Of a stretch of 64,000 bases of DNA, positions 12,001 to 24,600 are shown piece by piece. Within the stretch, counting starts at the first letter, position 1. Each line of letters opens with the position of its first letter. Made by a program: the position numbers and the translations under genes. This stretch comes from Phoebastria nigripes (taxonomy: Eukaryota; Chordata; Aves; Procellariiformes; Diomedeidae), in NCBI GenBank assembly GCA_035582835.1, contig JAYKAV010003266.1, positions 1,093,385 to 1,157,384 on the forward strand. The letters are read 5' to 3'. The notes below the pieces were generated by a model. That model made no database searches, had not been told where the DNA came from, and was given only the letters and a program-made list of their open reading frames with translations.

Positions 12001-13239
12001 CTCCCTTTTAAATCAAAATGGCCGAGAACTGGAGAACAGCGCAGAGGTGGAGTTGTCAGAGCTGTGAAGATGAACAGAAAGTTTCAAANAATAAAATTTT
12101 GATGAAAACCAGAAATGAAAACGTAGGAAGCTTTTCTTTCCCTCTGTTTCAAAGAAACGATGTATTTTCAAGAATGTATCATTGGTATTTGTGAGCCCAA
12201 ATACCTACAGATAAGAAGAAAAGCATTGAAAAGTCTCCAGAAACACAGGCAGATAATAGAGACCCCCAATCTCTGATTGCCCTTACCCTTCCTTCCCTTG
12301 TCCCAATACGTTTTATTCCAAAAGAAGAAAACTGTATGAAAGGCAAGAAGAGAAGTCAACAAAGACTCAGAAAAGAATTCAAATGGTGTGACCAACGTGG
12401 CATTCAGAATAATAAACAGCTCATTCTACTTATCAACTGCACTTTTTATTATTACTATTTTTTAAGACTAGCTTCAGACTCTTTATTCAGTTACTCGGAC
12501 CTATTGATGTCTCTTGTGCTGAATCAATAAACTTTCCTAGAGAACATGGAGTAAAAATCCATACTCCTCCTGCTCAGCAGTAAAATCATGCAAGCTTGGT
12601 GTTCAGGTGCCTGAGTGATTGCTCTCTGGGTAGGGTATTAAAACTGTCAAATGTGGATGCTTGGGTAATAAAATAACCCATTTCCTGCGTTGATCTGCAC
12701 TTACCCCCTCTTGGCCACTGACCTGGAACATCATTTGCAGAATGCATGTGCAAAGCAAATTACCAGGTGAGCTCCCAAAGACTCTAGGTCCTACTCGGAG
12801 ACGTTTTTTTGCTAGCAAAGTCATACTGGCCCAGAAGATGCAACCTCAAGAGAGATCAGGGCTCACGTTAAGAATTGTTGCAAACATAACCCTTGAGCAC
12901 AGGCACTGGGGAATGGTTTACACCAGCGGGAGCCCGATTCCTCCTGCACGCCCTGGGCGCAGGCGGGTGCTGAGGAGGTGCCACCTCTTCACTGAGAACG
13001 GGCCACGAGGAGAGGGGGAGGCAAAGAGCAGCTTTGGAAGTACNCAGGGAGAGGCGGCCACGGAGGATGCATGGCAAGGGAGAACACGTTTCTGCAGCAG
13101 TGNGTCCGGGTGAGAGCGCGGTGTGGGCCGTCACGCAAAGCACATCGCCCGGGGATCTGCTAACCCATCAGCAGCGTCGGCCGCCATGCTGCACCCGGGC
13201 AATCCCCAACACGCTCCTGACGCCGGTGGCCGCTAACAG
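12001..13239. other. Non-coding stretch, nothing specific
   Basis: AT-rich to about 12560, then increasingly GC-rich with a CpG-enriched pocket at about 12930-13200. No gene, RNA or transposon recognised. Isolated n bases lie near 12089, 13044 and 13103. Confidence 0.45.
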
Positions 13240-13560
13240 TACACAGGGCACATGTGGAAATAATTAAAACATTGCAGTGTATCATCGAATAACCTATTCA
13301 TGAAGGCAGCTCCATTTATCAAGGCAGTGCAGAGTGTTTTCAGCAGGGCCTTTGCCACCGGAGAGGACACTAACATCGCTGACGCTGGCCTGGCTAACGT
13401 GCTGGAAGTTATTTGTTTTCTGCTAGCCCAGGCAGATGATGACGGCATTTATCATGTTCTGTACCCCTGCGCTGTGCCTAGCCGCAGGGCATGGGGCTAA
13501 TTTAAATCAACAACCAAAAACTAGATGGAGAAAAAGTGATTTTCTCCATCAACGTTTATT
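13240..13560. promoter_or_regulatory. Candidate conserved element ending in a hairpin
   Basis: Non-repetitive sequence with AATAATTAAAAC near 13260 and GCTAATTTAAAT near 13496. It ends in a perfect inverted repeat. A 66-codon plus frame (13300-13500) is the only open frame and is too short and unrecognised to call a gene. The hairpin is listed separately. Confidence 0.35.
13524..13550. repeat. Perfect 11-bp inverted repeat, 5-nt loop
   Basis: GATGGAGAAAA (13524-13534) and TTTTCTCCATC (13540-13550) are exact reverse complements separated by AGTGA. The stem does not extend: the flanking pair is A and A. It is too short for a microRNA precursor. About 0.3 such hairpins are expected by chance in 64 kb if loops up to 20 nt are allowed, so it is only mildly notable. 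Confidence 0.8.
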
Positions 13561-14243
13561 GACAACAGAACTCAGTTCTGGACCTGCTGGAAGCTGCAGC
13601 AAAAGCCAGTACTCCTTCACATCAGGTACCGCACCACAGGGCTAGTGGGAACGTTACTGTGCCACCGCTGTACAATTTTAATTCTTCTCATGGGGGAGGA
13701 AACAGGGAGATGCTTTTCGCTGTGACTCCTCCTCTGCCCACCCTGAGTTCAGCAGACGATAGAAGAGATAAAACTGGCTTCCTTTGAAACTTGCTGGGAA
13801 AAATACCCTGCAGTCACTCGCACAAGGATTTGCTAGCAATCGTATACATCCATTTCGCCCGTTCTTTATTAGTGGATTATGTTATCTTTATATAGTTCAA
13901 GAGTTCAACCCTTCGGGACAGCTGCAGGCCGAGTCCTGCTTATAGACCTCTTCCGACTTGTTTTATTGGGTTCCTCAAAGTACCTAAGCTACAACTGGTT
14001 TAGGAGTTTTGAGCCATGGTTAGAAATGACAAGTCAATGCTTATGAGGCTTTTCAAAATATTTTGTACTTAGCAACAGCAATAGTGACAAGTTACCCGAG
14101 TTTTAGTTCTAAAACCCACCAGAACCAGTACATAACAATGGAGTATAACGCTGTCCAAGTCGCATTCCCTCCCGTGAATGAGGAACGCAGATCTGCAGCG
14201 ACGCCCAGTGCAGTGTGCCTCTGCTTTTCCATTCAGGCCTAAA
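13561..14243. other. Non-coding stretch, nothing specific
   Basis: No recognised gene, RNA or repeat in this mixed-composition segment. Confidence 0.45.
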
Positions 14244-14312
14244 GTTGGGTTTTGTTGTTGGTTTTGGTTTGATTGGGGGTTTTTTGTGGGTTTTTTGTTT
14301 GTTTGTTTGTTT
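14244..14312 (+). repeat. G/T-only tract with (GTTT)4 microsatellite
   Basis: Sixty-nine bases made only of G and T except a single A at 14272, ending in four GTTT units at 14297-14312. The strand asymmetry is complete, since the complement is all A/C. This fits slippage expansion of a simple repeat. The lysine/proline-rich minus-strand frame over it is an artefact of the tract. Confidence 0.9.
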
Positions 14313-15099
14313 AGGGAAGGAAAAAAAGAGACTGAAGAGTTGTACAATGTTTGTAGAGTACACACAGAAACTCCTCTGAGACAGCTAAAGTCTAAGAAAT
14401 GAAACAGGAATGGAACCAAATTTTGGCCTATCCTTATTTTTTCTACTTTATAACAGAATTATAGATGGACTTTTTTCCATTTGAACTTTTTCCTTGAATC
14501 AAACATCTTTTCTCTGTATTCCCTCGAGGCTGGCCTCTTCATTTCAGTGTCTGCTTATTCAAAACTTGGCCAGGCAGCCAGCCTCAAAACGACTTTGCTC
14601 CAGGGAAAACAACCAAGAGCTTTTGCTGTCGGTCTTGTTTGGATGCTCCTGCTTACCTCGCGAGCAGATCCTGACTCCTCTTTGAAGAGGCAGATACCAG
14701 GCTGGCAGGCAGGGAAGCTCCATTCCAGCACACCATTTCATTAATCAAAGAGAGTTTATTAAACCATGAATAAGATGCTGGATGATTAGAAACTTATTGA
14801 ACCTGCCCGTGCGAAGCGATTGCCCTTGCTCCGTCACCAGGACGAGCAGGAGCCTTCGTGCACCGCGTTTCCCTGTTTTATCAAGAAGGGTAAAGAAACA
14901 GAACTGCTCGTTAGAGACAAACCATTTATAAGGGGTTTTGTTTTCCTTGCAGCTCCAAACTACTTTTTAATTGGTTTGAGTTGACNCAAGGCATTTTAAG
15001 TAATTTTTTTATATGTCTAAAGAGTTAGGAAAAAATACTGTAGGTGGAACAAAATGTTCCCTTCAGTGCAAAGGTTTTTCTTTCCCAGCTGCTTGGTTT
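14313..15099. other. Non-coding stretch, nothing specific
   Basis: AT-leaning sequence without a recognised gene. A pyrimidine tract ending in CTTGCAG near 14951 resembles a plus-strand splice acceptor. One n lies near 14986. Confidence 0.4.
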
Positions 15100-16380
15100 T
15101 CAAACACACACAGAGATTAGAGTTATTTGTTTTATATTGCCAAACATACTGTTTCAAGTGTATATATTTATGACTGATTTTTGAGATCAGATTTATTATA
15201 GAGTTAAAAACAATTTACATAAAAATGAAAATTGAGCTGATTCACCCCATTTTATGATCATTGTAATAACAGTCTATTCTGGATCATTTCTTGGTTTATA
15301 TTCAGTACAAGCACATTTTAATGAGTCTATTGCTGTGGATTTGAGTGACTACATTGAAAGATGCTTCCTCTCTTTGGCTTTACTATGTTAGTTGGGTTTT
15401 TTTGCTGTTGCTTTTCTTTAGCATTCATATTACATTTGAATGTATGAATGTTAAACCCATCCTATAGTGCTTGTGGAACCAAACAACCTTCTATCTGTGT
15501 CTGGTAGGAGACTTGTGTTTTGTTAGCAACCCCCAGCGTTATTCTTCCCTCCCTGGCCCAGTGAACTCAGTGCGGTGGTTTTCTAAGGAGCATGTCAATA
15601 ATTGATCTTAAAAGGATTTATGCCTATCTCAGTTATGCTTTCCCTGCCACNTTCACTCCAACATATGTCTGCAATCTACAGGGGCAACACAAACAGATCA
15701 GCTGTCCACATGACTGCACTTGGGAGCTAAAAATAACCTGCCGAAGTGAATACATTAAGTTCTGTATGCAAAACGCCTTGTGTTAAGTGTCTGTTTGCAC
15801 TGCTGATAAAATGTGTGTTGAAATATCTGTGGCCTTGATGTCTCGTATTCACAGAATAGGGCTTTGGCAGCCAAAAATACCACCCACCACACATGCTTAA
15901 ATAGCAGGCGTATTAATCTGTTTAATTTTTCCATTCTCTGCTGTTTTGAAGGTCAGGTATTTGCCTACTATACCTAAACAGCTTTCAAACTACAAAACAA
16001 AGACTAGTTAAAAGCAGACAATTAAGGCTTAGAGAGAAGTGTCTCGGAGTAGTCATTCAAATCCAAGAGGAAATTTCAATTAGATCATGCTTATTACTCC
16101 TGCATGTTTGCTTTCTGCTAATCTTTGAGCACTTAAGCACCGAGAACATAGAATAGTCTTCCTGCCCCTCGAAGTGCGAGCTAATGGATGAGCTGGCGAG
16201 GAGGAGCCGAACCTCCGCATGCATCTGGAACCATGTATTTGCAGGAGCTCGAGGAAATACAGTTAACCTTCTTTCCTTGCTGTTAGTAATTAATTATCAG
16301 CTACTGAATTTGCTTATGGCGAAGAAGAAATACTGAACTAGCAGCTGCCTTCATTGCTGCTGACAGAAACCTGGAAGCAC
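15100..16380. promoter_or_regulatory. Candidate conserved non-coding block, TAAT-rich
   Basis: Long AT-rich, non-repetitive block with scattered TAAT and ATTA cores and TAATTAATTA at 16287-16296 (two overlapping homeodomain cores). The parts at 15110-15400 and 15895-16140 are the most enhancer-like. The GC-richer insert near 16140-16240 holds nothing recognised. No coding potential seen. Confidence 0.38.
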
Positions 16381-17266
16381 TCAAAAACTTAAGGGATTTG
16401 CCAGCAAGATACCAGAGAGGTTCTGGCAGCCGTAACTAGGAGCAGACCACGGCACAGGGCACCTTCAGACGCAGGGCCAGCCCCCGTGCGGAGCAAGCCA
16501 CCTCCTCCCCTCCCGTTAACGCCTCCGGCCACACAGCTTTTCTATGCATACGCATCGCAGCTCTGGCCTTTCTGTTTCAGTGCAAAAGTCAACCATAAAC
16601 TACTGTAACCACAAAGTAATTCTTTTACTTCAGGAGCTTTGGACAATCCATACTGTCAATATTTGCCACTTTATCTAGTTTGATTACATCCTTTAATATT
16701 TTTCCAAAAGATCCACTGGTTTAAACAAAGTTCACTAAGGCTGAATGCTTTACAAGATTCAGATTTTTTGTGCAAGTCCGTAAGCATTTTCTCAATTTTC
16801 TCAGTATTTGGTTTCTTCTACAATTATTGACTTAGTCCAAAAATGGATGAGTATCCCATGCACATTTATGAACACTCATACATGTGCTCAAAAATATATT
16901 TATTCACATGCAATGAAAGTGCCTACATGTTCTTCAAGCACCTTTATTAATACCAAAGGTACTTGCAAGAGAATAAACACTGGCTATGGGTCTTGTATCT
17001 CCAGTAACTGTAGTTCCTGGATTCATAATCTTTCATATTAGTATCCTCAAAACACTTCTGTAAGGCAAAGTAAAACTATTAGCCTTACTTTACAGGAGGG
17101 AACAGAAACAGGAGAGTCTGTACAGGGACAAACGGACAGATGCTCATCTTCCTCCATTCTGAGCTAGCTTCAGCTGGAAGCTGTGCATCTGCAGAGCACA
17201 GCTCCATGCCATGAAAATCAACAAGCCTGAGTCCTCTGAGTAACAAACATTAGTAAAATTGCACTT
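16381..17266. other. Non-coding stretch, nothing specific
   Basis: GC-moderate to about 16560, then AT-rich. No gene or transposon recognised. A 77-codon plus frame at 16808-17041 is unremarkable. Confidence 0.4.
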
Positions 17267-17281
17267 AAAAAAAAAAAAAAA
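17267..17281 (+). repeat. A15 homopolymer in an A/C-rich tail
   Basis: Fifteen consecutive A followed by CAACACAAAAAACCAC. It could be the relic of a retrotransposed poly(A) tail or simple slippage. There is no AATAAA signal just upstream and I could not see flanking target-site duplications, so slippage is the simpler reading. Confidence 0.85.
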
Positions 17282-19180
17282 CAACACAAAAAACCACAGC
17301 AATTTTTGCTGCAAAACCAGAAACAACTTTGGGGGATTTGTGAGCCTTTCATTAAAGATGCGAAGGCCTGCCTATATGGTCAAGAGAAACAGAACTTGGT
17401 GCTCTGATGTTGGCAGGAACTTATTCCTGAATGGCCGTTTGTGCCATTCATCCATCCCAGTGTGAGCACGGAGCCAAGCTGAAGCCAGTGCACAATAACC
17501 CCCCAAACACACGAGCTCTGTTGTCGGAACAACATTAGTACGAGCCGACGTGCTCCGTGGTAGCCAGAGCTGCAAGCAGAGCAAGCTGGAGGCAAATGCA
17601 GTCGATTCGCCATCTCTGAGATGTGCCGACAGGAAAAGAAAGAAAGGAGCCCTGTGGTAGAGAAATGGAGGGCTGGTGAGAAGAGGGGCATGGGCAGAGC
17701 GGAAGAATGGGCAGAGCTGGTCTGACTGCCTTCTGGTTTGGAAAATATTCGTATTTTGAAAATAATCTTTATTTTGTATAACACTGTTAAGGAGCAGGCT
17801 TGCTTCTTTCATAATGCTAACTGATGAAATTACTCCGTGGGAGGGAGATGAGCGTTGTTACCTTTTCTATTAAGACAGCTCTGTTATGGGAACTCCTTCC
17901 CACTGGGGAAACCTTACTGCTCTGGAACACGCGATCCTGTAAATTAAAACAACCCAGATACCCACACATAGCAAGGGCTAAGGGGAGCAGAGGACAGCTG
18001 ACGGTACCTACGCCAGAGCAACGCACTGGCCGCTCACCTGAACTGATCAAAGCCCCATCGGTGCCGTCACCCAGGAGCGTGCACGGACACGCACCCCCCG
18101 CTCACATCTCCTGAGGCTTTAGTCTGAAAATCTTCTCTTTTGGGCTGTCAGCAAATGTGACACAGATACAAAAAAGCAAAGACTGCTTTTGACAGCTCAC
18201 ATTAAAAGAAAGATAAGGTAAAATGGGTTGAAATAAAATAAGGAACGAGGTGACAGAAGGGGCTTTATCTGATGGAAAGGATTTTAAAGTGGGATGTCTG
18301 ATAGCCTTCATTAATCACCACCTACAAATAGGAAAAAGCCTACATTTGGTTCACACCACTACTTTGTTTCTACTTATGCCTAAGAATTCACCTGAAGACT
18401 GCTGGGCACCAGGTTATGAACTCATACAGACCGAAAGGGAACGCGCCTCACTCCAAAGTCCAGCTCCCCTTCCCGAGGCAGCTGAGCCGCTCTGCAGAGC
18501 CGTGTCCAAACAGATTTGGGGACGTACACTCCTGCCACGGGGCCCTTACCTGTATTTGCATCCTTAGGAGAACTGGGATATNTTTGGATGCCTCTGCATC
18601 AGAAACCAGATCAGAAAAATTAACTCTGTTCAAAACATTTGTACTCAAGAAGAGGACTGCTGTGTTACAGAAAGCTTACAGAAGTAAGCTTTCCAGCAAA
18701 CCAGAAGTATTTTTGGAGCACAAATAATATCTGCTATCAAGAGTCAATTCCACCTGTCTTTGGCTAACTTACTTAGCCCGAAAGAAACCAAGTAATAGGA
18801 GTTTTTTGAAAGTGTCTCCACCCGGAGCTAAGGGAGACCTTTCTGCAGATCGATGGCTCCTACCCAGGTACCGATTGGCATCCAGTGCTCCCAGAGGCTG
18901 CACGCCGTGGACATGGTGCACAGACAGGGTCCAGTTTTGCAATACGTTTTAATACGATTCAAGCCACCGGTCTCTTCTGGCCCGTTTCTGAGCTTCAGAC
19001 CTAGCCCTCCGGGTCACGTACAGGTGTAACCTGGAAAAGGCTGGATTCATCACCCTCCAGAAAAAAGGTCCACCTTGTGAGTGAAACGCTTTCTTCTTGC
19101 TTACCCTAAAGGACTGGTCTTTGAGTTAAACTTCAGGATATAAAAAAAACTTACAGAGCGCATTTCTAAAACTCAAACAC
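17282..19180. other. Non-coding stretch, nothing specific
   Basis: No gene recognised. An ATG-started 146-codon minus-strand frame (17372-17812) matches no known family and overlaps other frames. A CpG-enriched pocket lies at about 18000-18110. An ATTTGCAT octamer-type site lies near 18554. Confidence 0.4.
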
Positions 19181-20420
19181 TCAAAAAAACCTCCTTGCAC
19201 TAATTAGCCCAAACCTTACGGTATGCTCATACTGCAAAAAACATCCTTTTCTACTTGTTTTGAAGTGGGCAAAGGCTGGTAAAATGCTCCTAATTGCTTG
19301 GTGTGCTCCTTATTCTTTGTGCTGGTTTATACCACATTTTAGTTATTATTTTTTCATGGGAGCACTTTTACATTATGACGATGGTAATTATGGCTTACAG
19401 GAAGGTGCCTTTTTAGTGGATTTGGGAGTTCGCAACATTATATATGTGTATTTCTAAATAAATGATACTGGCTGTTACTACCAGCATTTTTATGCAGACC
19501 TGATGCCTCTCTCCATCACTGCGTACTGTTTGCACAAGGAATGGTGAACACAGGAGACGGTGAGACCAGGCGACACAAATGGGGGATTTCAAGAGTTTTC
19601 CAGGGCAGGGAGATCTGCCCCAGTAGCTGTCCCGATCCCATCACTAACCCTCTGAAATAGCAACGTCATTTTTCACCCCCCACCTATTCAAGAGGATCGC
19701 CCTCTCCTCTGCCGTCCCCCAATGAGGGATAGCTGCTTCTGCTGTGGCACTGGCAGAAGTGTCCTAAGCTGGTTCTCTAATTCTTCTAATTGATTTTTCC
19801 ATAATAAGCTTTTTGCTAGTGAAAGAATTCACATTAAGTAGCTTTTCTTGTTCAATATTCCTTCTCATTTTTCTTCCTTGTCTGTTACTAACATCTGTTG
19901 AACAAAATTGATAATAATAGGGGATCCATTACTGTCATGCCAGGGGTGCACCATCAATCCAGATGCTTCAGAGGTTAAAATAAAAAATACTCTCATGTTC
20001 AAAAGGAAGGGAGTCAAACGCTAAGCAGATATGCTTTATTGCTAAGAAATTATATTTTTATGGGAACTGTGATATCTGGTTATTCAACTTCTTAGTACAT
20101 TTTNTACTTTTCCCCTTTGTGCATCGCTTTCTATTTGTTTTTCTGTTGTTTATAGTCAAACCACATTATCTTGTTTCATCACTCAGTCATCGTGTTAGCT
20201 GGCACCAGTCCAGTTTTATCCAGCAAGCATATTAATGTTGACAATGCACCTGGGGTTTCACTCATTCTTACTTTGGCTTTTAATAGACATGTCCCCATGC
20301 ACTCAATTTATTACCTTGTTTATATCAAAGAGCGAACTGAAGAGCTGTGCACCCGAGTAAATCACCTCAATTATCAAACTCGGCTACTTGACCAAAGGCT
20401 TTAAACCACTATAAAGTTAT
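19181..20420. promoter_or_regulatory. Candidate conserved non-coding block, weak
   Basis: Mostly AT-rich and non-repetitive, with TAATTAGC near 19201, CTAATTCTTCTAATTG near 19778 and several TTAAT cores toward 20230. Small plus-strand frames at 19260-19457 and 20171-20404 lack recognisable domains. The segment near 19490-19740 is more GC-rich and featureless. Confidence 0.28.
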
Positions 20421-22299
20421 ACTTAAAACTCTGTACTCAACCACATGAAGATATCTTAGTTTGCATCCCATAATACGTATCCACCCCAGAGAGGTAATAC
20501 ATTTATATGAGATTATGTGTTTTTTATATTAGCAATCCTTTCAAAGTTCTTTAAGCAGATAGATGTTCCAGGTAAGAAAGAGCAAAGCAGTCTGAGGCTG
20601 TAACGATGTGCTCAAGCGAAGAACCCCCTGCCCATGACCAACTGTTCAAATATTGCCACCCCAGAAAGTGCAGCTCTTGCCTAGCAGTATCCTAAGTTAA
20701 GATAAATTTGACTAGAACATATAAGCACTTTAGACATATGAAGAATAAATAATGATAAGGCAAGTAGTTTATCACAGACGTGTTAGTAAAAATGAACAAA
20801 ACAAGGTACCGTAATGACAGAGATAAAGACGAGCAATCCTGACAAGCCCCTGATAGTTTCTATGCTTCTCCAAAGCCTTATGAGTCTCTTGGTTCTGCAA
20901 AATTAAACCAGAAATCTAAAAATCATTAGCTTTATTCTAAGTTTTTTTCCCCGGTATTTCCATTTCTGGTCCAATTAGCAATACCTCAAAACCAATTTCT
21001 CTCTCCTGGCATTTCAAATCCCAACAGGAGGGCTGTCTGCTTTTCAGCAGGAGACGTAGCTCCGACGTGGGCAGAAGCCTGGAAACCCAAGGATGTTGCA
21101 GAGATGAGGTCTGGCTGGAGTCAGCCATTGCTGACACCAGAGAGCATCCATTTTCATCGAAATCATGAGAGAGATGTCAAACTTAATTCATATAGAGCCA
21201 GGTGCCCTTGAAAACAGAAGATCAAACCAGTGGGCAAGCTCAGGAATCAATGTGGTTATTAATGAGTATTGGAGAAAGAAGCTACCTGAATAGATAATAC
21301 GTTGAGAAAATCTGAGCTGAACTATTTCAGCGAGCAACAGCGGCACAGGATTACAGGCCATCGAGCATGTCAGCAACCCACAGAACCAGCCATTTGCTGG
21401 TATATTTAGGAAACCTCCAGTAATGCCCTCTTCTACCCTTTGTCAATATTTAGACTCTCACTGGGCATCACCTCCTTATTCTGTTAACACCCTGAGAGCT
21501 GGGAGGCAGATTTGGAACTGAAACAGCAATGTTTACTGGCACCTTCTCCTCCAAATAACTGTCAGACTTTCTTTCTGACACATACTTGCATTTCTACAAA
21601 ATTTTCTGTTTGGGTGGGCACAAGTCGGTTTTCCTCATTTTTGTGCAGGGTTATTTTACCTCCCAAAGTTTCCCTCTATCAAGACAGCAAAGCCGATTAA
21701 GACACCATTATCCGATCAGACACCACAGCTGCACCAGGACAGATTTTAAGTTAACTGTTTTAACAGCATTCCCTGCTCTGCTTCTCAGGGGGTAATTGGT
21801 ACCGGGGGCCGGGGTGAGGTGTGCGGCGTTACGACTACTTTCATTTAAGATCACAATTACTTTAACAGATCACTTTCAAAAGACTCTCTCTCAGTCCTAG
21901 CTGTTTGTTAACGATCACTCCATCACCCTCATCTCAGGCAACCGATCCAAGCTGGCAAATATTTGGGTTTGTTAGTAAATTCCAGATTTTGCATCTCCTG
22001 CTCCAGCCAGGGTGCCGAGACTGACACCACCGCAAGTTCATTTTCTCACTTAGTACTTGCAGACAAGCTGTTGTCTTTATCCTGATAGAAGGACACTGCT
22101 GCCAAGGCCTCGTGCTCAGAAAGCACCCACCGCTTAGGTGCGTGCTTAAATCCCACTGCAGCCCACTTAGATGTATGCTTAAATGCTTTCCTCAATTTTA
22201 GCCCAGGCTCTGATTCAAAGCAGGCTGCGGAGGGAAAAAGAGGGGGGTTTTGACATGTTTTGAGCAATTTTACTGTTGCCATGAGGTGGGTTTTTTCCC
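20421..22299. other. Non-coding stretch, nothing specific
   Basis: No gene, RNA or interspersed repeat recognised. Composition drifts from AT-rich to mixed. Confidence 0.45.
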
Positions 22300-22640
22300 C
22301 TCTCCCATGCAGAGGATGAATTGTTCCATTTCACTCTAAAGGGATGTCATTAATTCAGGTGTCTATGTTATAAACGTGTATTTTGCTGATATGTTCTGCA
22401 TGTCATTCAAGCCAAAGTCTGTCCCATCTCATAGTTCTGCAGCACAACTATCACAGTCTGGAGCCAATGCACCATTGAGAAAAATAATTGTCCAAAAAGT
22501 AATTAAATTAATTGACCAGGGAAGTGATTCTGTGAGGCTGTGGGGATAATTAAAACTAACACATGTTTTGATGCATTTATAGCATAAATGCTCAGGGCCG
22601 CAATGTCAACTGGCCTTTTTAGCTCCATTCTTCACCCAGC
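22300..22640. promoter_or_regulatory. Candidate conserved non-coding element, strong
   Basis: TAATTA occurs at 22500-22505 and 22547-22552. The first continues as a run of overlapping TAATTA/TTAATT cores to about 22513, and ATTAATTC lies near 22350. Sequence complexity is high and there is no coding potential. Among the candidates this has one of the clearest paired homeodomain-site arrangements. Function is inferred. Confidence 0.42.
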
Positions 22641-23309
22641 AGAGCCACCCAGGCGTCCCCTTCCCTGCCCGTCAGTGCAAACTGGAGTAATAAATGTGTA
22701 ACGCACTTTTTTCTTAATGATATTCATGTGAATGGGACTCACATTCTTGAGGCTCAAGAGGAACACGACTGAGATTTGCAAAATCATAAAGGCAGAAGAG
22801 AAGGTCAGTGTAGAAGTGTTATTCACCAAATCCCTCAAAAATAGAACTCATTGAAGCTAGCAGGGAGGATGTTTGAAACCGATAAAAGGAAGGGTTCTTG
22901 AATCGTCTGGTTTTAGTTCATTTTTTAGAGCCGGTAGTGAACTGGGAACTGCTGCCAGGGGAGGCTGTGAAGCTAGAGCACGAGAAAGGAATTAAGTGGA
23001 TTCATGGACAACAGATACTAAAAGCAGCGGGCAGGGATGCTCCCCTGAAGCCTGAAGGTTAAAGGGAAGAAAGATTTTTCTACCTCATATACTTCTGTCC
23101 CTGGGTCCCTGGCATCCCTTGCTCTGCTCTGCACGGGGAGACCCGGGAGAAGACTCGGTGGCCCTGTGCCACGGACTCCCTCGTGCCAGACGTCCCACAG
23201 CTCCTGGGTGCCCATCTGTGCCACGGCTTTGGGGAGGGCCAGAAGGCTCATGCTCAGATGGCTACAAAGACATCAAGACCTGCCGAAAGCGAGTTATGTA
23301 AACTTGAAA
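22641..23309. other. Non-coding stretch, nothing specific
   Basis: Mixed composition, with a GC-rich pocket at about 23090-23250. No gene recognised. Confidence 0.45.
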
Positions 23310-23640
23310 CAACAAACATCACCTGGGCAGGAGAGAGACGGATGGACAGTCCTAATTAACTGTTTCTTGTGGCATATTCTTGATCATTTGGTTGATATTC
23401 CTGCAGTCCATTACAAACCTCATTAAATTTACTTGCCTCGCAGCATTTCTACCTCTTACAATCAGCCTCATTCCTGTCAAAGATAAATTGCTTAATGGGA
23501 TAAGTTGATCCTATACAAATGGATCTCGCTTTGAACTTGTGTTGATAAGTAGTATTACACTGTGGCACCAGACAGGAGGTTTCTCTGTTGTTTATCTTTG
23601 TAGTGATATGGCATGAAATAAAAATGGGTGCCACCTTGCT
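23310..23640. promoter_or_regulatory. Candidate conserved non-coding element
   Basis: AT-rich, complex block with TAATTA at 23353-23358 and repeated GATTA/TTAAT/TTGAT strings, including TTGATCATTTGGTTGAT near 23381. No coding potential. Read as a candidate enhancer by texture only. Confidence 0.4.
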
Positions 23641-24109
23641 ACCTGAGCTGCATTCATCAGGCTGTACAGAGATTAGAAAATACTAGTCAAGTTAAATAAG
23701 GAAAACAAACTGAACGAGAACACTTAACAAAGGACTTTTTGTTCTTTGATGTCTGTATTTAATATTGATGTGTTGCAGCTACCAAGACATCATCTTCAAA
23801 ACTTAATATTTTCCACTAGACCAAAACCAAGCTCCACAGTTTAACTTATTGTTTTAAACCATCTCTTGGTAGTTGCACCAGATCCTTTAGTTCATATTTT
23901 TGAGAAACAGCCAATAGTAGTTCACATGTTCTTTACCTATCGTGACTTTATAGCCTCCTAACATCTCTCTGCTTCTGCCCTCTCTTCTCCAAACGATGAA
24001 GGTCCTCCCGTACAGGGAAATACCTTGTCACCCTCCTTGAACCAGAACAAGGTGCCTCAGAGCAGCTCTCCGATCCCACTGTTTTATTGTGTTGCCCCGT
24101 GTCTTGGTA
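23641..24109. other. Non-coding stretch, nothing specific
   Basis: AT-rich to about 23950, then mixed. No gene or repeat recognised. Confidence 0.4.
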
Positions 24110-24600
24110 AGTTGCTTTTCATTATGTGAGTCATCCCGCTGAAATCGGACCAATGGGACTCTTTAGCATTATGTCACGGTTGGAGAAACCAGTCCAGCTC
24201 CATAATTACAGTAACTATAATGCTTTAATGTCGATGTGGGTGTAATCTCTTAATTAACACATATTTTAAAAAGCGCTTAATGCTTATGACAAAAAGCACT
24301 GAAACTTAATGCACTAACTCAATAACAGCATAACCTGCTTTCTTCCAAATAAGAAAGCAGGGAATTAAACAGCAATGCATCATTCGCTAATGAGTTGTAA
24401 TTCTGTATTAATTTACCTACTGGTTGATTAGATAGGAGAGATTTACAAAATGTTAGAGATTGTGGTTCCAGAAAACTAGTTCAACATCAGGAAAAAAAGT
24501 TACTAATTTTTTCTCTATGGTGCACCTGGAATAATTAATTAGTTGGCATTTAAATAAAATTCATATGAAATTGGATCTCAACTGACAAATTATAACATTA
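24110..24600. promoter_or_regulatory. Candidate conserved element, densest TAATTA cluster
   Basis: TAATTA occurs at 24203-24208, 24251-24256 and as an overlapping pair at 24532-24541, with more than ten further TAAT/ATTA cores between. An AP-1-type TGAGTCA lies at 24127-24133 at the left edge. There is no coding potential on either strand. Homeodomain, LIM-homeodomain or POU factors are plausible binders, since TAAT cores are their common recognition sequence. Which factor cannot be told from sequence. Confidence 0.45.

Noticed and set aside
17372..17812. 146-codon ATG-started minus-strand frame
   Set aside because: It has another long frame in a different phase on the same strand and no domain-like composition; chance length.
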